Shown: positions 22,240 through 31,752 of the stretch, piece by piece
Layout of the letters: each line of letters opens with the position of its first letter
How positions within the stretch are numbered: position 1 is the first letter of the stretch
From: Scenedesmus sp. ARA3
Lineage: Eukaryota; Chlorophyta; Chlorophyceae; Sphaeropleales; Scenedesmaceae
Reading direction: 5' to 3'
NCBI GenBank assembly: GCA_004335835.1
Contig: RWJK01001396.1
Span: 69,934-133,933 of the forward strand
DNA length: 64,000 nucleotides
Notes under the pieces: generated by a model
What the model was told of the DNA's origin: nothing
What the model saw: only the letters and a program-made list of their open reading frames with translations
Database searches by the model: none
Translations under genes and position numbers: made by a program

Positions 22240-23109
22240 GCATGCTCTGCCAGCCACTGTGGCGGGATGCTTTCCAGGCGGCTGCTCTTTGTCAGCAGCA
22301 GTTCTCAGGGCCCTGTTGTTCGGTTAACCAAATTGCGTGCTGCAAAAGCCAGCACGCCAGCAGCAGCTAGGCAATACAGGAAAGGCCAACCATGTTGATG
22401 TTGCCCTGGAGAAACAGCCCAGTTGTGCAGTGGCGCTGTAGCAGCATTGATCATCGTGAGCAACTGCAGCAGCACTGGCACACCCTCTGACTCATGCTGC
22501 TGCTGCTGCTGCTGCTGCTGCCGCCACTGCCTGGCTCTGCTGCTGTTGTTTCTCCTCCATCACCTCTGCACCTACTCTGCAGATGCACACAAGTCTGGCG
22601 TTGCTCAGGAGGCAGTCAACAAGGCAGTGAAGAGCGCTTCAGGCATGTCGGTGCAGGAGGCGCGCATGATACTGAGCGTGGACCCGTCCGCGTCATGGGT
22701 GGATGTAACAAAGGTACGTAACATGTTACATGACACTATGGTCATACAGCTGTCAGCTTGCCAGACAAGCAGGGGATGATTGGTGTGCATGGTGCAGCTG
22801 CTGAATACTGCGAATGCATCGAGTGCTGTGCGCCCTGGCAGACTGCCGCGGATGCTGATGCTGCCAATGCTGTCTGCTTCGTCTTATCTTTTGCAGCGCT
22901 ACAAGCACATGTTTGAGGTCAACCAGAAGTACGGCAGCTTCTACCTGCAGTCCAAGGTATACAGGGCCTGGGAGGCACTTGATCAGGAATACACCCAGGA
23001 AGGCAAGAAGACTCCTGAGGATGAGGCAGCAGCGCAGCGGCTGATGCACCAGGAGCCAGCAGACGCAAAGCAGGACGGCGAGCAGCAGCAACAGCAGCAG
23101 AAGCAGTAG
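21691..23109 (+). CDS. PAM16: PAM16/TIM16, subunit of the mitochondrial import motor
   Basis: J-like protein that pairs with PAM18 and controls Hsp70 at the TIM23 channel on the matrix side of the inner membrane. Exons: ATG alone (21691-21693), 21776-21863, 22583-22713, 22897-23109. The segments read ASRIVAQLLVAGATTVLRA, then NAHKSGVAQEAVNKAVKSA with MSVQEARMILSV, then RYKHMFEVNQKYGSFYLQSK. All match the family, including the degenerate J-domain without HPD. Junction phases agree (A|AT codes Asn). The start is inferred: an ATG followed directly by donor GTGGGC gives the usual short N-terminus (M-A-S-R). The C-terminal tail after EEGKK-like sequence is glutamine rich and ends QQQKQ. Predicted length is about 144 residues, close to the family size. 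Confidence 0.9.
22178..22241 (+). repeat. Interrupted CAG tract in a PAM16 intron
   Basis: About 21 triplets of CAG with two CAA interruptions, between the second and third PAM16 exons. A separate CTG run (about 22495-22520) precedes the third exon. Confidence 0.9.
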
Positions 23110-23784
23110 CAGTAGCAGCAGGATGTGGGGCAGTAGCAAGGACGGGACCAATAGGTGGGGCGGATGGGGGCGCGNNNNGGGGGGGGGGGTATGCTTGGTA
23201 AATCTGGTGTCACTGATTTGTTACAGGTGTCACTGAAATGTTACAGGTTTCAGGTTTGTTTGCATCAGCAATCACGATCCGAGTGTGCCTTTCAACAACT
23301 AACATGATTTTCTCAACGTTGCAGACGTTTGCAGGCGTGCTCGGCAGGCAGATGCCCGTCAATGGTCTTTGCAGAAACAACGTCTTTCCATGGTAAAACA
23401 ACGATTCCTGCTGAAGCGACGGTTGCAGTAAGACGTTTATATGGCGAGCAGAGCGCTGATGCTGGACGCACGAGTGCAAAATGTCATTGGCAGATAAGTC
23501 GTCGCGGAGGTCCGCAGAAGACCTTCCCATACATAGCAGGCCAGCCTAGGCTTCACTTCGCTGCAATCGCCGCGTAACAGACAGCAAAAACTCGCATGGA
23601 TCCCAGCATCTTCCTCTTCACGTAACCCGACACCACTACTGCACTCACGGAACTCCCCTCCTGCACGTGCATCAGGTGAGAAGACAAAGCAGAGGCCCAT
23701 CACTGTTGACTGTCAGCCGACCTACTGCATGTCCCAGTCAATACGTTCATTGGTCACTACAGGTGCCGGAGTTGAGCAGGAAGT

Positions 23785-24878
23785 ATGGCAAAATGGTTGA
23801 AGTGTGGTGAGGACAGCACCTGCTGCAACATCTGGTATGGATTAATGGCTGCCACCTTCACCTTCACCCTGCTTGCTGGCCTTGCAACTCTGGCACACGA
23901 ACTAGTGCTGAACATGGACAGCCTGGTTAACGAAGCAGCTCTTACCTTGATGGCCCAACGCGACCTGAACAGTGTGTGCATCAATGGCTCTAAGACACTG
24001 ATGGATGGGGCTGTTGCACATGCTGCCAATGCTGACTGGGGCCACATACCGCCCCGGCCGCAAGCATTCTTCTCAGTCTGTAGCAACCCCGAGGGGCACT
24101 TGGACTTCTCTGAGGTGTTACCGCCTGAGGTACCCAAGGAGCCAGAAGAGCTGCAGTTTGGGACAATGTCGCACTTGCAATTGCTCGCTGAGTGTGGAGG
24201 GATCTTGGGGTACTACAAGGCAACAGACATCCTCGGCTTGATTCAAACCAGACCCGATGGCAACTGGGGCGGTCTGCACCAATTAAACAAGACCGGCTTT
24301 ACCGAGCTACAGGACGTGTTTTGGAGCGGTGAAACAATGGGAGCAGACCCTTGGCATCCAGCGCAAAGATGTCATCCTTACAGCCAGGGCAATGCATCCT
24401 ACTTTGTTGTGAATGCCACGGTTGCTAATGCTGCCAGCCGTGTTCTGCAAAGCGGTGTTTCAACAGCATCGCCACTTTTGGAGGGTACTCTGCGACTGTC
24501 AGCAAAACTCTTTGCTTGTGAACAACCATGTTTCTGCACCTGCGTCAAACGCCCGCAGTTGCTGCGTGTGTGGCGCAGAAGCGCAAAGACCCCATGTGCC
24601 CTATGTGTTGGCTACTTGCCTTGGGGTGGTACGAGCAGTACACATGCACTCAGCACGTGGTGACAACCGCACTCCCAACCTTCAGTGGCATGTTGGACAT
24701 CGCAAAACATATACACACTGTTGCCTTTACTGCCGCCTTGCCAGCGCAAACTTATGACGACATGATGGCTGTGTACACTGGCGCCCTGGGCGCTTTGTTT
24801 GGTGCCGTTGCAGCTGTGGCTGCTGCTGTGGTTGCACTAGTGTTAGCATCATGTTGCTGTTGTCCATGCCCATCCTGA
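23785..24878 (+). pseudogene. Membrane-anchored ectodomain protein of unknown family, frame broken
   Basis: The first ORF (23785-24663, starts with ATG) has a cytosolic Cys-rich start, a membrane segment at about residues 18-42 (YGLMAATFTFTLLAGLATLA), and a long ectodomain with N-glycosylation sequons (NGS, NKT, NAS, NAT). Good protein-like sequence stops making sense near 24440. It resumes in another frame (FNSIATFGGYSATVSK), which then meets a TGA at about 24519. After that the same frame runs on to a second membrane segment ([20 protein letters not shown]) and a cysteine-rich end (CCCCPCPS, stop 24878). The layout is N-anchor, ectodomain, C-anchor. One frameshift plus one stop argue for a decayed gene; an unnoticed small intron is possible. 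I do not recognise the family. Confidence 0.45.
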
Positions 24879-24945
24879 TGCCACGGGTGCGGGTTTACCT
24901 CAAAGAGGGATTTGTGGGCCATGATGGGCTGGGCTGTACGTTATT

Positions 24946-25218
24946 ATGTTGAATGGCTGGCATAAACCTTTGGGAGTCACATCCAAAGTCAACCAAACTT
25001 GTGCAGGGGTGTATCCGCTGGCAAGACCTCAATATCTCAATCTGCCAGAGGCGTATGCTGAAGGTAGCTTGACAATGGTGCTATGTCCGGCTAGTACCCC
25101 TGCCCTGGTCCGACTCTGCAAGTCGGCCAAAGGCGGCATGGACTTGCTACTTTTGACAGCGGATAGTTACATGTGGGTCCAGGCACCGTCTCTGATGGCA
25201 AGAGCCACAACAGGTTGA
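24946..25218 (+). CDS. Small ORF of unknown function in the atypical island
   Basis: Ninety codons from an ATG to a TGA, beginning MLNGWHKPLGVTSKVNQ, with one sequon (NQT) and no low-complexity run. It follows the broken membrane-protein ORF in the same direction and may be a further piece of that unit or chance. No motif was recognised. Confidence 0.25.
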   Translation: MLNGWHKPLGVTSKVNQTCAGVYPLARPQYLNLPEAYAEGSLTMVLCPASTPALVRLCKSAKGGMDLLLLTADSYMWVQAPSLMARATTG

Positions 25219-25653
25219 ACACATGGTGCGAGACCAGGAAATAAGAGAGTGAAGACCAAAGAACATGACACTTGTGCAACATGAGGGCAGTCTAGGGTTC
25301 CGCCAGTGACCATGTCATGGCCTAGAAACCGAACATCACATCCAGGTTACGGATCGTGGTGAACACTTCCTCGAACCATTAAGACCGAGTAGTGACATGT
25401 ATTACACCGACAGATAATTCGAAACAGGGCGAGCCAGTCACAGCGTGCACTGATGTAGTTTTGTCGTTTGAACACGTATGCATCACTTGTTCTACAAACC
25501 AAGCTCTATACGTGCGGTTAGCAAAAGCTCTCCGCTACTTGAACATCCATCACGCTAGGCCTTGACATGCACAACCAGCAGCTGCAGCAGAAGCTGCTGC
25601 TGCAGCAGCAGTAGCAGCAGGCAGTAGCAGCAGCAGCTGCCAGCAACCCTCTG

Positions 25654-26932
25654 ATGAGCACACAACACCAAGCCCCGTTCAGCCATGCAGCAGAACCAAC
25701 TGCTGCAGCAGCAGACGAAGCTGCACCGCGCATCTCCCGCTCAGCAGCAGCGCCCTGGTCTATGCCCCTCAAGTTCCTGCCCCTCCCGAAGGGCTTCAGC
25801 TGCCCTGGCAGCAGCAGCAGCCGCATCGACATGCGCAGCAAGAGCCATGCGCAGCTGCTGGCGCTTGCTGCTCGCCACAACAGCAGGCAGGGCATCAAGG
25901 AGGACCCTTTTGAGGTGGGCGCCTCTTCTTCTAGCTTTTATGTGTTTGCTCAAGGTGCCTGGTGTCTTTGAACAAGAGTTGCAGTGCAATGAGTTTTTGG
26001 ATAATGATCCAAGTAGATGGTCGTGTAGATTGTGCCGGCTGCTGCTGCTGCCGCTGCTGCTGCAGGCCACCCTGAAAGGCATCCCCGAGCGTGCCAAGCT
26101 GCGGCCCAGCAGCAAGCTAGCCACCACCCACTGCTGCTAGCTGCCACTGGCTACCACCCACTGCTGCTGCTGCTGCTGCTGCTACTGCTACTCCTGCTGC
26201 TGTTGCCGTAGGCCACCCTGAAAGGCATTCCTGAGCGTGCCAAGCTGCGGCCCAGCAGCCAGCTGGCCACCACCCACACTCTGGGCAGCGTGCCTGCTGA
26301 CAGCCCATACGCCAAAGCCTGGCGCAGCATAAAGCGCAAGGCGGTGCGGCCGGCAGGGAAAGGCAAGGCGGCTGAGGATGCTGCAGCAAAGGTAAGAGAA
26401 CCGTAAACAGGGGGGCAGGGCATGTGGGCAGAGGGTGAGGGTGAAGGTGCTGCGCTTGGGTTCTCCTTCAGGAACTCCTACTGTTGATATAATTACAACT
26501 GACAGTTTTTCTGCTCACTGCTGCTTTCGTTTGGTCTGCAGCGTGCTGAGGCAGCAGCCACAGCAGCGAGGCTGACCAAGCTGCAAGGCAAGCCTTCACA
26601 GGAAGGTGGCAGGGCCCCGCTGAGGCAGCAGCAGCTGCAGCAGCTGGTGGTGCCACCAGAGCAGGTGGGTCCTGCAAGGTCCTGGTGAGGTGCTTCTGAC
26701 AGCGACGGCTTTGGCGTGTATGCTGCGATGCAGAGCACCAACAGTATGGATCCAGAAGTGTTGCCAAACAATCAACCTGCTGCTTGAGCAGCTAAAGGAT
26801 GTTTGACGTCACGAAGCACAGGTGCTGTGGCAGTTTCTGTTGCGTACCGTAAGCAGCAGCGCATGTATGTCTCCCAATCAAACACATACAGCCTTTCAGG
26901 CCTTCAGCTGCACTGCGCTTGCTGACACAGCT

Positions 26933-26991
<59 letters not shown>

Positions 26992-27041
26992 NNNNNNNNN
27001 NNNNNNNNNNNNNNNNNNNNNNNNNNNNNNNNNNNNNNNNN

Positions 27042-27098
<57 letters not shown>

Positions 27099-28274
27099 AG
27101 ATGCGCTGGCGCTCCAAGTTGGAAGCCTTCCTGGGCCGGCCGCTGCTGCTGCCGCAGCTGGGCCCAGAAGCTCCAGTGCTGGACCTCAACAGGCTCTTCA
27201 TTGAGGTGTGTTGTATCATGTTATCTGCCAATCCGCTCAAACATGTTGCCAAAACATCGGGAGCGCATCAGCAGTGGCCCCCTTGAATGTTTCTGCAGGA
27301 GGGTGTAGAGTTACGCACCGAAAGCAGGATCGCTTGCTCCCCTGGCGGGCATCAGCTGTGTATGTTCACCCCACGCACATGCTGTTGTGTGGCGATGCTG
27401 ACACACGTGCAACACATTGTGCTGTACAGTGCGGTGGCAATACCATGCACACTCGATCATCAATCACCGGCATCCCGTAACCTTGCTGCGTTGCTGTGCA
27501 ATAAAACCAGGTGATGAGTCAGGGAGGCTTCAGAGTGGTATCACAGTCGGCAGGCTGGCAAAACCTAGCACTAAACCTGCAGCGTGACTCAGCACTAGCA
27601 GCTGAGCTGGCAGCAGTGTACAGCTGCTACCTTCTGCCACTGGAGCAGGACCTTCCCTGGGGTTTCAGGCCAGCCAGAAACCTAGATCATCTAGAGACGC
27701 GCACACAGCAGCGCGCTAGCATGGGTCCGAGGTTGGCCAGTTATGACGCTGTTGCATTCGCATGGCAGCGGGCACTGGCAGCAGTAGACACTGCAGAGCC
27801 ATGGGCAGGGCAGCCGGCGGCAGCAGCAGCAGTGCAACAGCAGCAGCAGGTTGAGCAGCAGCAGCAAGGCACACAGCCTGGCACCCCATCAGTGGCAGGT
27901 GATGCAGTAGATAGTCAGCAGCAGCAGCAGCCAGGCATGCACTGCTCTCAGCTGGTGCAAGCCGCACTGCTGCTGCTGCGAGAGGCAGCAGTACAGCCTG
28001 GCAGCGTAGTACAGCAGCTGCAGCAGCACTTCATAGCCCCAGGGCTGCATGCTGCTTCCCGGGAGGCATGCATTGGCCAGTTCAAAAGGGGCTATGCCAG
28101 CCGCCGCAAAGCGAAGAGTGCAGCAGCTGCTGCAGCAGATGAAAGCGAGTGGTGGGCTGAAGATGAACAGACGGCGATGCAGCTGTTCAGCAAAGATCAA
28201 GCCGCACTTGAGGCTGCCGCCGCTGTTGCTGCTGCTGCTGCTGCTGCCGCCACTGCTGCTGCTGCTGCTGCCGC

Positions 28275-28313
<39 letters not shown>

Positions 28314-28901
28314 CGCCTTGAAGGGAGCAGTAGCAGCTGCTTCTGGCAAAGGCAAGCGCAGGAGCAGCAGCCCAGCAGAACAAACACAGCAGCAGCCTAC
28401 TACCTTAGCAGCAGCAGCAGTGACTGAGGATGCAGCAGCAGCTGATGCTGAAGCTGCTGGCGAGCCACCAGCGAAGCGAGTGTGCACAGATACGGCACAC
28501 GACAGCAGCAGCCAGCAGCAAAACCAGCAGCAGCAGCAGCAGCATAGTGCAGCACCAGATCCTCATGTGCAGCTAGATGCCGTGCAATGTCTACTGCTGT
28601 CACGCCGTGCAGTGCTAAGTGGCCCTCCCGGCTGCAACAGACCCCCTCTGCAGCTCTCAAGCCTCCAACTAGACCCTGGCAGCAGCCCTGCAGCAGTAGC
28701 AGGCAGCGCTGCAGTAGCAGCCCGCAGCAGCGCAGATGACAGCGGTGGCAGCAGCAGTGCATTGACTGGCAAGCGTGCATATCTTGGTGTCACTCCAAAA
28801 TGCGGGGCCTGCCAGGCTTGCAGCAACCCTTCCATGAAGAAGGCGTGCGTGGTGAACAGGCAGCGGCTATCGCAGGGGCTGCCTCCCATACTGCCACAGG
28901 A

Positions 28902-28943
<42 letters not shown>

Positions 28944-28968
28944 TAAGGGCAAGAGTAAGCAGGCTTGA
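25654..28968 (+). CDS. ARID-domain protein with CXXC-like zinc motif
   Basis: Exons: 25654-25914, 26212-26391, 26542-26664, 27101-27205, 27511-28968, all phase 0, about 708 residues if the ATG at 25654 is the start. The fourth exon and the start of the fifth form an ARID DNA-binding domain: FLGRPLLLPQLGPEAPVLDL, NRLFIEVMSQGGFRVV, GWQNLALNL and YSCYLLPLE follow the family pattern (leucine-rich start, GG-V, W--LA--L, Y---L-P-E). The rest is rich in Gln and Ala runs. Near the end (about 28796-28860) lies CGACQACSNPSMKKAC, a half CXXC-type zinc motif of the kind found in CpG-binding proteins. A nuclear, chromatin-related role is inferred. I looked for JmjN before the ARID and did not find a convincing one. 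An upstream first exon cannot be excluded. Confidence 0.75.
26066..26139 (+). repeat. Echo of the second ARID-gene exon
   Basis: Copy of the start of exon 26212-26391 (ATLKGIPERAKLRPSS, then ATTH), 146 bp upstream, with its own better acceptor (CTGCTGCAG). It soon reaches a stop codon (TAG at about 26138). Confidence 0.85.
26935..27099 (+). repeat. Long CTG tract interrupted by an assembly gap
   Basis: CTG units run from about 26935 into 50 N (26992-27041) and continue to the CTGCAG acceptor of exon 27101-27205. The true repeat length is unknown. Confidence 0.95.
26992..27041. other. Assembly gap of 50 N
   Basis: Run of N inside the CTG repeat. A second gap of four N lies at 23175-23178. 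Confidence 1.
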
Positions 28969-30778
28969 GGGCAGCTGTGATAGAGTTTGCTCCCTTTTGA
29001 TCCGCAGCCTATGACATGCTCGGTGAACAGGCAGCGGCTGGCACAGGGGCTGCCTCCCCTACTGCCACAGGATGCAGTAGCAGCAGCAGCAGCAGCAGCA
29101 TCTGCCAAGGGCAAGGGCAAGAGTAAGCAGGCTTGAGGACAGCTGTGGTTGAGTCTGATCATTCGTGATCTGCATCATGCAGGATGAATCTATGACTTGC
29201 ATAGTGACTGTGACAGGCAGCGGCTAGCACAGGGGCTGGCTCCTGTATTGCCACAGGATGGAGCAACAGCAGCAGCAGCAGCAGCAGCAGCACCTGCCAA
29301 GGGCAAGAGTAAGCAGGCTTGATGACAACAGCATGGTGGTTAAACAGGGAAGACCACATTGGTCTACAGTCGCTGGTGGACATTTTGTGCCTTGGCAGTG
29401 TTCAGCGTCAGTTTTAAACAGTGTGCAGCAGCCGTTTCAACGAATTCCTGCGGTGCTGCCCTTTTGCTGATCGGTCTGATTGGTGAGAGTTGGGGCTTCT
29501 TTCAACTTTATGACACTTTATGACACTCAGCACGAGCCTTGATTGGCTGCTGTGATCCGCTTGGCCCGTGACCCCACCCTGCAGATTGTAACAGTGAATA
29601 CTGGCTGCAACTGCAACACCCAACAACCTACAGCTGCTTGTATCTAGAAGGCATGTGGCGAGCACTGCTGTGGGTGACCCACCTGGCAGGTGGCGTACTG
29701 CAGCTCTGCTGAGCATCATATCCACATAGAACGCTGAACGTCATGATCCATCATCGTCATGTTACTGTAGCAACATCGCCGTCATGAACCATGTTACATC
29801 ACACACTTGACACCGCATGCTGCTGGTGACAAGTCACATGTACCATGCGGACTGCTGGGCATGCTTGCTATGATGCCAGCTGCTGCGGCCAGAGGAAGGC
29901 AAACATGAATTCCCAGCAGCTGACAGCATAGCAAGCAGCTGCGCGATGCAGTGGGGCTGATGTCACTGGATCATGCAGCATGGCGCACATGGCCTTCCCC
30001 AGGTCAAACAGTAACAAATGTTATGAAACCGCAGTATGGATGAAAAGAGAGCAGACAAGTAGCTGCTACACCCGAGGTGTGGAAACAGTGCTGACCTTGT
30101 GTCAAGCAAGGCTGCCAAACCATGCTGCAAACCACTGCTGCTGCAACTGCTGCTGCCATCAACTGTGCTAAGCAGCATAAAATCACCAAGAGCTCATGCA
30201 CTTGTGTACAGCATAACTGCAGGTAACACAAGCAAACCAACCACAAGGGGCACTAGCCAGCAATCCAGCTGGCTAGAGGCAGTGGCTTTCCCTCGACAGC
30301 TGCTGCTGCTGCTGCTGAAGCACAGACAGGCCCATTGGCTCTGCAGCACACGCTGATGTGGCCAGCACTGCACGTACACTACGCAAAGCCGTATGTGGCA
30401 GGCTCCCACAAACTCCGCATGACGTTCCTGTCACTGCCCTTGAACAGATGGTGGCAGTACTTTCACTGCAGCCTCGCTGACAACTCGAGTTGGCACAGTG
30501 TGCCACGCCACTGCGCAGGCAGCCTGATGATGCTGGCCTGCACACCGCTGATGTGCAATGTCTGCGCCAATTGCACCAAACGACAGGCAATCCCTGCTTG
30601 CGTATGACATCTAAGCACCAGCATAATGTGCAGGTGCCAAGGTGCCACAACAGCAGGCATCATCTTGATGGTGTGCTGCCACAAGCAGCGGCCAGCCCAG
30701 CCACGAGTACACTGCCCTGCTGCCACTTATGCTGCCGCTGCTGACCGGCACGAGCTATAATCACAGCTAGTACACATC
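28969..30778. other. Convergent intergenic region with copies of the ARID-gene 3' end
   Basis: About 29025-29135 and 29210-29322 are two further copies of the last coding stretch (RQRL-QGLPP-LPQD, a CAG run, then GKSKQA and a stop), each with its own in-frame stop codon. From about 29330 to 30778 no gene is supported. A short tandem TTTATGACAC repeat lies at about 29508-29525. Confidence 0.7.
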
Positions 30779-31192
30779 TCAGTGGCTGTACCACAGTCCT
30801 GAAACATCTGCCAGCAGCACATTGAGGGAAAACAGCATTGCTCCAGTTGCAGCAACAATGGCCAGCACCAGCACTGTATCTAGCAGGGCCTTGCCAGGTG
30901 TGGGCCACGAGATCAGCTGCGCCTCCTCTAGAGCTCCTTGTACTACGTTACTGCTTGTCTGTGGCGCTGCATCCGCTCGCTGACGCCTAAGCTCTGCCAG
31001 TTTAGACAGCTGCTCCTGAGACATCATGTCTGGTGACGCGCTGGACTGCGACCCGGCTGTGTCGCGCTTCTCCTCGATCGCATGGAGACGTTGCAACCGC
31101 AGAGACGGCTTGGCTGCTCCTGCTACGAACGGCCGTGCATGGGCCTGCCTGCTGCTGCTGAGTGTGCGCGTGCACTGGCTGCGGGCTAGCAT
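30779..31192 (-). CDS. SECE1: Plastid SecE subunit of the thylakoid Sec translocase
   Basis: Single uninterrupted ORF of 137 residues, ATG at 31190-31192 and TGA at 30779-30781. SecE clamps SecY in the thylakoid Sec1 translocon. The first 40 or so residues look like a chloroplast transit peptide (rich in Ser, Arg, Ala, few acids). A charged helix (MMSQEQLSKLAELRRQRAD) is followed by the conserved amphipathic stretch around ISWPTPGKALLDT, which matches the SecE WP-F/P motif. One membrane segment (VLVLAIVAATGAMLFSLNVL) and the short end LLADVSGLWYSH complete the protein. Size and order match plastid SecE. It lies downstream of IFT80 on the same strand. Confidence 0.85.
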   Translation of the reverse strand: MLARSQCTRTLSSSRQAHARPFVAGAAKPSLRLQRLHAIEEKRDTAGSQSSASPDMMSQEQLSKLAELRRQRADAAPQTSSNVVQGALEEAQLISWPTPGKALLDTVLVLAIVAATGAMLFSLNVLLADVSGLWYSH

Positions 31193-31752
31193 TTTTGTGC
31201 ACTCGATGTGTTGAATTTAGCAAATCAACGTGTACGATGAGTAAACGGCATCAATGGCTCAATCAGCTCGATGTTGAAAGCAGATGGGACGCTGAGTGAG
31301 AGTCTGTGATGGCACTAGATCCGGTGGCTGTAAACAACACAAGGCAGAGCTTACGGCACTTATGCTACACTTTGCAGTTACTGGGCCTAAAATGCAAGTC
31401 AAGGCAGTGCACAGCAATGACAATGACAAAGTTGACCTCTGTGACATCACAGCATGGACGGTGGGAACACCAAGGCCAGCCACCAAGGTGCTGCCCACAG
31501 CGGTGAGCTCATCACAACCTCTAGCTGCAAGAAGTGGCAGATGATCCAGGCTTGCGCAGCTGCAGCCTGAATGGCCCCCTTGACCAACATGCGTTGTGCC
31601 ATGTGATCTGTGCCATGAAGTTGACCGTGAGCCTGGTTCTCAACATGCACACCTGACAGCACAGTACAAGACATGACCCAAACAGCACGAAATGACATAA
31701 CACCAGCACATCACGATTTACTGATGGCCAAGTCATTTCAAAACAACAGGCG
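31193..31752. other. Intergenic: SECE1 promoter and IFT80 3' region
   Basis: 560 bp between two minus-strand genes. Nothing recognisable apart from the expected IFT80 3' UTR and SECE1 promoter. Confidence 0.5.

Larger units (their letters stand above)
23110..25653. other. Atypical island between PAM16 and the ARID gene
   Basis: After the PAM16 stop there is a 4-base gap (23175-23178), a G run, and then about 2.3 kb almost free of the CTG/CAG runs that fill the rest of the window. Near its left edge a roughly 21-bp unit (GTGTCACTGA-TGTTACAG) occurs twice in tandem (23207-23248). A minus-strand ORF with an ATG (23210-23530, 106 codons) and the plus-strand ORFs listed separately are open without low-complexity runs. 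Triplet runs resume at about 25575. No terminal repeats were recognised. Confidence 0.5.

Noticed and set aside
25654..26400. JmjN domain before the ARID domain, which would make a KDM5-type demethylase
   Set aside because: The upstream exons do not show the JmjN pattern, and no JmjC domain follows; the assignment stays at ARID protein.
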